DNA from: Tubiluchus corallicola
Lineage: Eukaryota; Priapulida; Priapulimorpha; Priapulimorphida; Tubiluchidae
Length of the DNA: 64,000 nucleotides
Assembly (NCBI GenBank): GCA_030141605.1
Contig: JAQGDQ010000271.1
Location: forward strand, 246,001 to 310,000
Reading direction: 5' to 3'
A program made the translations under genes and the position numbers. Below the pieces are notes generated by a model, which saw only the letters and a program-made list of their open reading frames with translations, did not search any database and was not told where the DNA came from. Of this stretch, positions 12,366 to 23,155 are shown one piece after another (position 1 is the stretch's first letter; the number at the start of each line of letters is the position of its first letter).

Positions 12366-14205
12366 TTATATTAGTATTAGAAACATTACAGTCACGATTA
12401 CTGAGCATGTAAAAGCTGAGGCGGGACCAGCACGTGGTGCTGCAGCTAGTTCACAGAATTCAGGAATGGTGATTTCATTTTTGCCGTGCTTTCGTGGTGG
12501 CTCAAGACAATCAATTTTAGACGTCGCCCATTTCTCCACCTTTGTCCAGGCCATGTCACAGTCACAAATCAATGGATTTTCTGTAAAATTAACATTGAAT
12601 TAGTTCATATCAATGGCTATTTCACGTGATCATACGGAGTGGTACAAACTTTTGCTAATTTACAAAAACAATGAGTAAAATTTTTACATCAAAGTATTGC
12701 GGAAAGAATTGCGAATCAGAAACACGTGTGGAAGCTTCACTCGTGTGACATATGTTTTGAGCACTGACTCACTGAACTTAAAATTGTCCTTGCAGACGAC
12801 TCACAAAACTTGAATACTGATCAAGTCCTGGTCTTTGATCATCGTCGACTTGATCTTTCAGGGTAGATCCAGCATGCTTTGCAGTTTGAGGTTTGATGAA
12901 TATCCACACCATTCAGGTCAATAGAAAAAAATAATTCCAAAGATTTTAGGTCACCACTCTAATGATATTCTTCCAGATCGTACTCTAAGATCACGACATC
13001 GTAGGCTTTCATATTAAATTGTAAGCGTGTGATAGATCACATTTTTTCAGAAATACTTTCATGTAATCGATCATGAAATACTTTCACGTAATAGATCATG
13101 TAATACTTTCACGTAATAGATCATGTAATACTTTCAGGTAATATCAAAACAAGACGCATCTGCTGCTGCATTGCCAGTCTCAAGTGCCGCTATTGCGACA
13201 ATAAGTATCCTGGCAGCAAATGCTAGAAGTTTTTACGAAGTTTTTGGAATATCGGCAACAGCTATCTTAAAATGAAAAGCCTGACGATGAAAGGTCATTT
13301 GAAATACGTTCTTCGTTTGAGTATCATCCTTACACCACGGTATCCTATTCATTACTAATTTGACATTGAATTCTGTTTTATTGTTTATTTTTTACTTTTG
13401 TATTATATTCTCTATTATCTTTGTCTTACTCTCTATCCAATAATTATGGTAGCCTTAATATTCACCAAAATGTGCTTATACAATGTAAAATAAATATTTT
13501 GTTAAAATTATAAGATGGCCGTATTTCCAGCCAAAGAAGTCACCTTCACCTACCTATGAGAATAAGGTCTACCTTTTCTGGGCCAACATCTTCATTCAAT
13601 TTCGGCATTTTCATTTTCTTCAAACCGCAGTCTTGGACATGAATGTACTTTAAAAACGGATTTGCCGTCATATCCAGTTCTAGGTAAACCAGTTTCTTAC
13701 AACCATACACAGAAATTTGCTGTAGCTCCTTTACTCCAGAAAAACAACGGCTCTCAATATCGTGCAACCAGTACAACGCTATCATCCGGAAATGATCGAT
13801 TTTGGCAACGACATCATCTTCACGAAGACTTTCCACCTTACATTCGACAAGTTCGAAATATCTGATGGTCTTTCCATCTAAGATCTTTCCGGGTAAGTTT
13901 TTTTCCGAATACTGGTGAATGGCCAGCATTTCCATGACGTCAGGAAGAGCAATCACAATAGCTTGAAGACGTGTTGCGTTAATCTCCTGTTTCTCACCAC
14001 ATGTAACGTGACATGAAGTAGCATCTTTAATCTCACATTCAGGTACACTTGGTGAGAATACACATGTAAACTGGGCTGTCACAGAAGTCTCAGAAATTTT
14101 TTCCCATGCTGTCTTTAACATAAATGCTACTACAGCTCGAAGGAGATGCGTTTTTAATAACACCATCACGGAGAAATTTATTAATTTATCCACCAAAAGA
14201 ATCAT
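12366..14205 (-). CDS. LRR protein with GPI-like tail, paralogue 2
   Basis: This is the tandem paralogue of the 9206-11095 gene. Exons are 14205-13554 (donor GTAGGT) and 12580-12366 (acceptor TTTTACAG, stop TAA), with the same phase. The 652 bp first exons are the same length. The protein keeps the hydrophobic N-terminus, the Cys pattern, the LRRs (FELVECKVESL) and the cap ENPLICDCDMAW, and ends in the same CSVIVTVMFLILI. Differences are scattered substitutions plus a 6 bp deletion before the GPI-like tail. Both copies keep full open frames, so both are probably functional. The duplication includes flanks and the intron (period about 3.1 kb). A minus-strand AATAAA lies at 12125-12130. Confidence 0.83.
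13056..13143. repeat. 24 bp tandem repeat in LRR intron, copy 2
   Basis: Three to four units equivalent to those at 9896-10032, in the intron of paralogue 2. Confidence 0.85.
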
Positions 14206-16659
14206 AAATTAGCTTTTAGGAAATCTTGTTAATAAAAAGTAGATAGCATTTGTGTTAACGAGTATTTATTTTTTAAAAAGTTCCATTCAGCAAAACAAGA
14301 ACAGCTGTTCTAGAACTTAAGCCTAGCTGGTGAAACCATGACAACATGAATTCTGGGAGATGTCATCGTTAGAAAGCAACACTTTTAAAAACAGCATCTG
14401 GTAGCCGAAAGCTGCAAAAGTTACTGTAAGAGTGGAAGCAGGGCTGGAACCAGGGTTGGGAGGTGCAGGGTGGGGGTTGTGGATCATAAAAAATTAATTT
14501 TAGTTCATCTTTTATTTGCTGATTTCAGGTCGACTTTTTCTTCACGGAGAAATATTGTACATTCCCATGAGATAGTTTCTATTTGCAAATTTACTGTTTT
14601 AAGAGAAACTAAAATACATTATTATTTCATTCAAGCAAATTTTCTATTCAGTTATAACTTGAGAACAATAGTATGATTCACACATTACAAATTTTACAAA
14701 TATATCGTGTTAGTTAACTATCATAAATGTTTACTTATATATTACCAATTACATGAATAGCATAATTATCACAAGTAGCACAATGCACAAAAGTACAATA
14801 ATCACCTTACAAGGCATAACATAAATTCAATTTAAGTGTAAACCAATTTTAGCTATAATTTAGCACTATAGACCTATATAGAGGGACTTACTCTGTCAGC
14901 CAGTGAAAGCTACAAGAGTCGTCCTCGTTGCTCATGTAGAGCGGCCTTATATAAACTTTTCCTTCATAACTTAATCTAAATTGTGGGCTTCATGCATTGC
15001 ATACTTGTATGGTCTGAAACTACCCACAGACCTATTCTAAGAGCAAGCCTAAGTTTAATATTCAAGGCTATATTGTAAGAATGTAGTTAAAGGAAAATTC
15101 ATTAATCAGAAAAAATGCTAGAGAATTTAGGGGGGATTTTATAGACACATAAAATTAAATTTATCTTCGGGAAATATATATATCTATTTGCCGACAACAA
15201 GTAAATAAAACCACCAGTAAAGCGCTATTACACGTAATATGAATAAACTTGTTTGGTAAAAAATCGCAAGACAGGAAACGTGAAAAGTTCGACACGGCCT
15301 GGATTCGAATCAGGCTTTTTCTGTTATGAACGCCAATTAAAAAATAAAAATTTGTGATTTCCACGGTTTAGGTTTATTTTTGTAAATATTTCTTTTAATC
15401 TTGTTAACTCTTTACAAAAAAAGGGGGAAAGCAATTACTGGGCAACTGAAAACCCTGGTATTTTAAAGTTCAATTCTGCATTTCGCGAGGTGCAAATATG
15501 TGATTAAAATAAAGATTGTTAATATCGCAATTCTGTTTACAGAAAACGATAAAGTTAAAATAGTTATTTCACAGGTTATATATACAAGGATTAGAACGAT
15601 TACATGATAATGGCATTGCGAATAAATACAGTTTTAGGGAGAGAAAAATAAAGCAAAACTACTACGTAACAGCCATTAGCCACGTTAAGTTAATGACTAC
15701 GTCAAAATGACTGAAACAATTTACATAAACACAACAAAATACAAATGTAATGACTGCATACAGATAATTGTTTCACGCATGCCAAGTAAATTTAATGCCG
15801 CTCAGGACCTGAGCCAAGCTGGCAAGTAAACAGTATCAAATTGAATGTATCGGTGCGTTTTGTCGTTAAGAATTGATACAGTTAAACAGTCCAGTTTTGG
15901 AAGGCATTCAGAAATACAACAAATCATTGTGTGTTCTGTTCGGAGATGTACGTAGTAGCGTTTATGTGCTGCGAAATTGGTCGTTGACTAATTAAGATTA
16001 ATATTTCAGTATGTGAGTTGTGACGATTTAATTGACACAACCTTAAAGCATGACGACAAAAATGTTAAAGCCAACACACTCCTTCATACAGAAAGCCATT
16101 AAGTGAGTCATTTTTCAATATGTGTATATGGTTCAAATGCTAACCCTTTCATGCATGATTTTGTAAGGCGTGAGTATCGAGTCATGAACATTGTGCAGAA
16201 TGCTACTTGCTAGCCGTAACGTGTTTAAAAGATCTGTGATAACTGATTCGGATTCCGAGTTTTCTACCTCTGCTTGTGTCAGCTTTTCAATATAGTTGTT
16301 ACAGGGTTTTGTTCTGTAAGCAATGAACTTTCGATTAACGTTATAAGAAAATTTTTGATCATGAAATCACCAAAATTGTTATTGAACATTCATTTTTCTC
16401 ATGATTTTGGACACTTATAGAGATTCTGAAATCTGGTGTTGAAGTTATGCCGTAATCCTTTTCATAAACATACCTTGAAAACTAGTAAATGCTTTGTTCA
16501 AGTCTATATGATGTGTTTCTTGAACTTTCATATATATTTCAACGTTGCTGTACAGTTTTGTTGGTTCGTGTTTTTCCATTTCCTGTATCTTTCATGGTTC
16601 CCTTTTTTAATATCGGGTGCAAAATCGCCTTAGTTCTGTTGATTGAGTCCTAGACTTCT
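14206..16659. other. no gene seen; upstream flank of LRR paralogue 2
   Basis: The first 350 bp match the upstream flank of paralogue 1. The rest is AT-rich, with short open frames that lack splice or homology support. A GATTCGAATC at about 15302 resembles a tRNA B box, but no tRNA can be folded around it by eye. Confidence 0.5.
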
Positions 16660-16664
16660 GCATG

Positions 16665-17033
16665 TGTTGTGGAGATCGCTGGCATCTATTAGAATTAAAT
16701 AGAACATTGTAGAATGTTCCATTAGAATAATCGTCTTACCTTGTAGAATGTTCTAGAAGGAAACGTCTAGAATGTTCCCTGGCACCCTATATAAGGCAAA
16801 GCAAGCCGCTGAGACGGGCAAACAGAGTCCCACGGACACCACTTGCACATTCTCTTGTATACTTACATTTTCAGATACACTCAAACGTTTTCCAGATTTT
16901 CATGTTTAGTGTAATCATTTCGCGTTCCTTCATACTTTTGTGTTGTAGAATTCTCGCTTAATAAACTAGTTTAATTTGACGAAGTGTTTTCTGGTTTTCT
17001 CTACGAGCCTTTAGAGAGAAACAAAACACAACA
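16665..17033 (+). mobile_element. solo LTR with promoter and poly(A) signal
   Basis: The 369 bp segment starts TGTTGTG and ends CACAACA, so it has the TG...CA termini of an LTR with 7 bp inverted ends. Flanks GCATG (16660-16664) and GTATG (17034-17038) form a 5 bp target duplication with one mismatch. Inside, in order, are several GAAnnTTC motifs (16702-16777), the TATA box TATATAAG at 16788-16795, and AATAAA at about 16960. No internal retrotransposon region flanks it, so it is read as a solo LTR. Confidence 0.75.
16702..16777 (+). promoter_or_regulatory. heat-shock-element-like cluster in LTR U3
   Basis: GAATGTTCTAGAA at 16746-16758 is a perfect three-unit nGAAnnTTCnnGAA heat-shock element. 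Two-unit GAAnnTTC motifs occur at 16712-16719 and 16770-16777, and single GAA units at 16702 and 16725. The cluster ends about 10 bp before the TATA box, the expected place for HSF-driven activation. Function is inferred. Confidence 0.65.
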
Positions 17034-17269
17034 GTATGTCTCATTCCTGTTGTGAGAAATTAGTTTATCCTATTAGGTTAATTTATTTTTCTTGTCGACA
17101 GATGTCTGTGTGTTCCATGTGCTGTCTAAATTATTTTTGTACTGATTAAGATTATTATTGAGGTGGAAAATTATAGTGTTCTTTATGCGATTTTTTCTGA
17201 TGTCAGATTTCACATGTTACTGCAACATTGAAATATTTGTGAGACGAAAATCAATGGGCTTGTACCGTA

Positions 17270-17570
17270 ACAATGGCAATGTTTTAACTTTTTAACTTTC
17301 TTTGCTATTGGAGAACATTAAATTCCAATCCCTTCACCAAACACTGCTTTCAATTTATAATGATGCAAACAGAAATTTTCGTGACCTTTGCACTCTTAAA
17401 ATTGATTCAGTTTTTTTTGCATTGTAACAACGGCATGTGTTTTAACTTTCTTTGCTATTGAAGAACATTAAATTCCAATCCCTTCACCAAACACTGCTTT
17501 CAATTTCTAATGATACAAACAGAAATTTTCGTGACCTTTGCAATCTTAAAATTCATTCAGTTTTTTACCT
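17270..17570. repeat. direct duplication of about 130-165 bp
   Basis: A block containing CTTTGCTATTGGAGAACATT, CCCTTCACCAAACACTGCTT and ATTTTCGTGACCTTTGCA occurs twice in tandem (from about 17290 and 17440) with few differences. Confidence 0.85.
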
Positions 17571-17675
17571 ACAAGATTAGATGTGATTGATTCATCTTCA
17601 ACACAGATTTTACTTTGTTCAAAAGATTTCTGAACATCTTATTAAACATATACTAAAGCCTGTAATCATTTAGCC

Positions 17676-18158
17676 CAGGGATGTGCAAATTGCGGCCCAC
17701 CGAGAGAATTTGTGCGGCCCGCGAAGAGATTTGTCAACCTAATGAAAGTGCGGCTCGGGCGATTAATTGAGTGTATCCAGCTGAAGTCTGTGCCACGATC
17801 TCAAAGATAGTGCGGGTAGTTTTTTCTACTAGATCGGATGCCATTAACCCTTACAAGATGGTTGTAGCTTAATGTCACTGTACTACACAGACTGTGTGAT
17901 ACACATTACTAATATGCATTGTAATGAAATTACCACTATCTGTCCTGAAAGTAGAAATATATGGTTTGTAATATAAATTTTAATAACTTCTAAAATAGTT
18001 TCTTGAGTGTAGTAGTAATGATGTACGCAGGTCGGATGCAAAAAAGATCGTTATTAGGCCTTTCTGTACTTGGCTCCTTGATTAAATTGCCTGTGGCCCG
18101 CAGGAATTGTGGGAAAGTTTAATGTGACCCGGCTAGTCAGATAATTTGCACACCCCTG
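17676..18158. mobile_element. non-autonomous hAT element, copy 2
   Basis: Ends are CAGGGATGTGCAAATT and AATTTGCACACCCCTG, with an exact 8 bp duplication ATTTAGCC at 17668-17675 and 18159-18166. The interior is homologous to copy 1, in the opposite orientation. There is no transposase. Confidence 0.93.
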
Positions 18159-20221
18159 ATTTAGCCTGTATTAGTAACAGTATACACAATATGCAAGGTT
18201 TAAATGCAGTTTTCAAGAAGTTAATAATTTTTAATAGATTTTTTAATCTCTACTTTTGATATTAGTTTGCTTTTTATTACATCCTGTAGCAAGTTATTGT
18301 ACTGAAATATTCTTTACTAATTGATAAACATTCACCTACTTAAATGTAGCAGAGTGAGAGATTGCTAGCCTTGCACAAATTGTGAATGAAACAATACGTG
18401 CCATGTTCTAAAAACTTAGGAGAATTGTACAATTGTTATGTAAAAATAATCCTAGAGCAACACACTTTTGAGCGATTTTCAGGCCAGTATTATGTCTCTT
18501 GCAAAAGTGCAACATGTAAATCTTTGTAGACGCATACATTCGTATTCAGCTATGACTGATAATGTCAAAAATAGAACAGAGATGCAGATTTAGCTATAAA
18601 TGCATTAATATTAAAGAACTGATTAACAATATTAACCATTAACAATACTTTCGGTTTCAGGCGAGTTGAGGAGCTGCCTGGTTGCTGTGTGGCTTAGTTT
18701 CCAAAAGCGAGCAATGTTGAGAGTAGTTAGTGAATGGATGGGTGACAGCAAGTATCAGTGCTTGTTCTGTGTAGTTACTCGTTGATAAGGATATAATATT
18801 CATATAAACATGGGTAACACTTCACTGCTGATCTAGTATTTCATCTTATATGGCATAAGATGGCATAAACAAACTTAACTTTATGCATCATAATATCATC
18901 ATAGCTTTGAAATGAAAAGTTATTTAGAATTATTGTTCCAATGTAAATTCTGCTGATGGATTTTGAATGAAATGAATGTTTATTTCCCTGAGGCATGTGT
19001 AAATAAGGATGGCAAAGTTTAGTTTCGGAGTTGCTTCTAGTTCGTTCATTGGTGAATTTGTGTGTAGTCTAATTTTGCAAAATTTGTTGTGACTTCAATC
19101 TTGAAACATCTCGTAACAGAATTCACACTGAACCACGTGCAGTCATTTTAAAACAGCAGTATCATATGCCTTGCCACATCAGAAATTTGGCTGATTTCTG
19201 AAAAAGGTGATAAGAGTGTCTGATCATCGTAAATTTCCAAACTTGTTTAAAATCTTCAGTAGAATTTTTACTAATAAGGCATCATTATTCTGTATTACAT
19301 CAACATGATCAACTTGGTTATTATTCATGGTAGTCAGATTGTTCGTGACGACTTAACCCCCCCAAAATTAGACCTGCCATTAAATGTTTAAGCTACTGGG
19401 ATATCGGTTGTTTGTTTTACTGACATTCTAACTGTGTACGTATCTGTTGCAAAGTGTGGCTAATCCGCCACCCCGCGGAGATGTTTCACGTCTGTCTAAT
19501 GCATCCTGCATAGAGGCTGAAGCTGCAGTATCACGTGACTTCCAATAAAATGAATTTATTATATCACTCTATAGTAATTCATGACAGTTTGGAACGCGCC
19601 GGTTTTGATTACTTCTCAGAACGATTTTCGGCTCCGATAGTTTGCCGTATATTTTTGTTTGACGTAACTTTATCACTGCTCTCCGTGTTTGACTTTCCTG
19701 ACTGCTGGACTATTTGGAAAAACAGTTGAAAATTTTCTTGCTTAAAACTGTCTACTGTACGTAGCTTTTTCTTGATTTTTTTAGGACAGTTTGTCAGTTT
19801 TTTTGGGTAAAAAAACTTGCAGTTTTGTGACCAACCCTGCAATGAACATCTTGCCTGTCAATGCTATGTTTCTATATATCAAGGATTACTTTAGTTGAAG
19901 GTGTTCACTAATTCCAGAATGCCAAAAGTTTGTTTGCAGTATCATTGTCTGCTGCTTCTCTCATTGTTAAACCTAGGTATACATCATGGCTGTTTATAAA
20001 TCCATTTTCCCTCGGACTACTTATCTCTGGAATTCTATACTGCAAATTGTCTCTCTGTCAACTACAGCCTTACAGGTATCTTCTGTAGCTAGCGTATTCA
20101 CATTAGTTACAAGAATGCTGTTTTTCTGCATCTGTGTTCATGTTTGCACCTTTCTATTCTTGTTCCATACTTTGATTAATCACGGGTCTCGTTTGGAGTG
20201 ATACATATAAAAACATTGTTG
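18159..20221. other. no gene seen
   Basis: AT-rich. A degenerate stretch near 18660-18790 (GTGAATGGATGGGTGAC) weakly resembles the middle of 5S rRNA and may be an old SINE remnant, as may 22630-22740. Exons of the PP2C-like gene upstream of 23118 might hide here, but I could not find one with a fitting donor phase. Confidence 0.4.
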
Positions 20222-20607
20222 TTGGCATCATTTTGTCTCGGAAGACAATGGAGTTTGCGCCAAGAGAGTCAGTTATTGATCACATTGATGGAGCTGCAGC
20301 GTCGACTGTGGCTGAGCAATCCGATCCTTGAACCACTGGAATGGCCTCTCCAGGGCACACACCTGGGCAAGGTGTATGCAGATGCTGAGTTGCCCAGACA
20401 ACATGAACCCCCTCTCTTCCTCCCTGGTTTAGTCCAAAGGAAAGTGGAGCGATATGTTTGGCACCAGGTTGGCTGCAGGAGCTGCCGGAGTCAGTGAGCA
20501 TGCTGCACTGGTCCGCCTTCGGGGCTCCACTCCTGATTTGGAAGGTTTACCCCTCTACATGACCGCTGGTTTTTGAACCGGTGTTTTCAACGTGATATGG
20601 CCGTAGA
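20222..20607 (-). mobile_element. 5S-derived SINE, copy B (5S head truncated)
   Basis: The minus-strand copy keeps the unique tail (start GGCATCATTTTGTCTCGGAA on the + strand) and the middle segment, but only about 35 bp of the 5S head remains (GGTGTTTTCAACGTGATATG, 20580-20599). An internal deletion removed the rest. Confidence 0.85.
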
Positions 20608-21002
20608 CCCATAAAAACATTAGCCCCTTAAGAAGTTTAGAATCATAAATTGCTACGACAATCACCTCAGAGACAAGTAGCATCCCAGCATCCAAACATG
20701 ACTCGATCCATCCTGATTCACTCACGTTCTCGTAATAGAAAGAGGAAGTAGGAATAGTTTTCAAGGGAAAGATTGCAGAAGAAATGTGCAGGATGAGGAA
20801 CACATACCGTGTCATTGTATTTTTATAAGAGTGTGGATTTTAATAATATACAGTCATTATATAACAGTTTGGACCAACATAATCTGATACATTTTGTTTA
20901 TGAGTAATTTAATGTTTTCAAGTGATAGTATTTTTGTATAACTAACCTAACTTGCACTGTAGTTATTCGTAATTGTTGTGAATGGGATGCCAGCCGTCAA
21001 CA

Positions 21003-21150
21003 AATTTTACTACTACTACTACTGCTACTACTACTACTACTACTACTGCTACGACTACTACTACGACTACTACTACTACTACCACTACCACTACTACTAG
21101 CACTGCTACTGCCATTACCACTACACTACCACTACCACTACTACTACTAA
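21003..21150. repeat. (TAC)n trinucleotide repeat
   Basis: Imperfect TAC/CTA triplets with ACC and GCT interruptions. The long Thr/Val/Ala open frames on both strands are products of the repeat. Confidence 0.95.
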
Positions 21151-21895
21151 TGTTCACAGAGCATTAGTTTGACTTAGTACATTCAAATACATCATATGGC
21201 CAAAGTATTGCAGCAAACTTTTTAATCTCACACAGTCTGACACATTGAGTGGGTTGGATAGCCAAGTGGGCACAATGTGTACTTCCTGTGTGTCGAACTA
21301 CAGGCATAGAAATGTGCTGTACCTTATTTTAATGGTGTAAGCATGTATCTTGCATTGTTAATTGGACATTAAGGAAGTTATATACAGTGTCCAGTGACAT
21401 CATATCTGATTATATTTCACCAGCAGAACTCTTAATTTCTAACACAATCTTTTTAACTGTCTGAGTTAGCAAAAGTTCTGGGGAAATTGCTTCCTATAAT
21501 GATGTACACATGTGTTCTTAGCTTGCTCAGTTCTTTCTGCTTCTTTATACCACTAATGAAGGTAATTACAGAAAACTGCTGGTTGTTATCAAATGTAAAC
21601 AAAGAAGCCAGCCAGTTCATGACACTCAAAGTTTATGTTCTCAGTAGAATTACACATTGTGCTATTTTTGGCTTCATCTAGTATGGAGGCTGGTTTCTGT
21701 TCAACCATTAGTACTTTCAGTTTAAATAAAACTTCTTCTAACTATGAAGTCTGACCAAAGTTGTGTCCACTTTGGTTGAAATTTCAACAAGTGTTTTTTT
21801 TTGTAAAATGATTTTTTTATCGTTGTTTATATTGCAAAATATATTCTAGTGAAATTGGTCAGTTTGCTGCAAATTTTGGCCAATGCAAACATTTC

Positions 21896-21951
21896 ACATT
21901 ATTCCCTCTTTCTTTGTCTCCCTCTTGTTCTCTAAATCTCTCTCTCTTTTG

Positions 21952-21983
<32 letters not shown>

Positions 21984-22002
21984 TTCTCCCCTCTCTCTCT
22001 CT

Positions 22003-22035
<33 letters not shown>

Positions 22036-22036
22036 C

Positions 22037-22074
<38 letters not shown>

Positions 22075-22087
22075 CCTCTCTCTCTCT

Positions 22088-22148
<61 letters not shown>

Positions 22149-22223
22149 TCTTTCCCCTCTCTCTCTCTCTCACCCGCTCCCTTTCTCCCGTTTTCTCTCC
22201 TCCTTTCTCTTTCTGTCTCTGAA
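21896..22223. repeat. (CT)n polypyrimidine tract
   Basis: About 325 bp is almost purely C and T on the + strand. Its overlapping Ser/Leu and Arg/Glu open frames on both strands are not genes. It is a polypurine-polypyrimidine tract with triplex potential. Confidence 0.95.
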
Positions 22224-22854
22224 ATGAAAATGAAGTTGTACAAAATCTACTTTGCTATTTTCACTTTCTCGAGTAAAAAGGTGGATTGTTCTTCGTACAG
22301 TCTCAGCTTTGCTCTGACCTTTACACTAAATACCACATAGTTCATCATATCGTAATTACTGCTTGGTTGGCAGTTATTCCAGAAATGTCTGATCAATAGG
22401 CTTTCAAGAGCTTTCAAACATTGACAATAGAAACACAGGGTTTCCAATTTGAGGACAAGTTTTGCAAAATATTGATTTCATCATTTTTGTCTTGCTCAAA
22501 CAGAGACAAGTTTCATCTAAATTCCAATGCTTGATTATAACTTGGCTTCTATTCTGTGTCACTGACATGTTCATGTTTGCACTTTGAAATTTGCACTTAG
22601 TTCAATATTTATCACGCTTTTATTACTTTAGTTTGCGTTTGAATGAATGGCCGCTTGGTCTCTGCCTGTGAAGTTAAACAACGTCGAGATCATTCAGTGA
22701 ATGGTTGGGTGACCATTGCATTTTTTACTTGCTGTGCGTAGTCTCATTCACCAAACTGATTCAAGTTGTGGGAGGGTGTATTCATATCTGAACAAATTTA
22801 AGACATCTCTGTCTGCTTGTGTCATGTTAGAGGATTAAGCATGGTAAGGAGCTT

Positions 22855-23155
22855 GGTGCCCGTCATGCCACTTTGTGTAGATCCTGCCTATCTATGTTTC
22901 TATTTCAGTAAAGTTGCCAGCGCACGTATGAGTTTCAAATGCAAAGAAACATTAGTGCCAGTCATGCCACATTGTGTAGATTCTACCTTTAGTGCTTGCA
23001 ATCTATCTTTCTATTTCAGTAAAGTTGCCAGCACGCGTACGAGTTTCAAACACACGAAACATTAGTGCCAGTCGTGCCACATTGTGTAGATCCTGCTAAT
23101 CTATGTTTCTATTTCAGTAAAGTTGCCAGCACTCGCACGAGCTTCAAACACAAGA
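22855..23155 (+). repeat. triplicated splice acceptor and exon start
   Basis: Three tandem units of about 100 bp contain GTGCCAGTCATGCCAC, TCTATTTCAG and TAAAGTTGCCAGC. The third (acceptor AG at 23116-23117) opens the real exon 23118-23296. The first two carry the same acceptor and about 40 nt of exon-like sequence, then run into the next unit. Confidence 0.85.

Noticed and set aside
15161-15364. Small minus-strand gene with a tRNA-like box at 15302
   Set aside because: No splice sites, homology or tRNA fold could be supported by eye.
21859-22243. Arg/Glu and Ser/Leu open frames
   Set aside because: They are products of the (CT)n tract.
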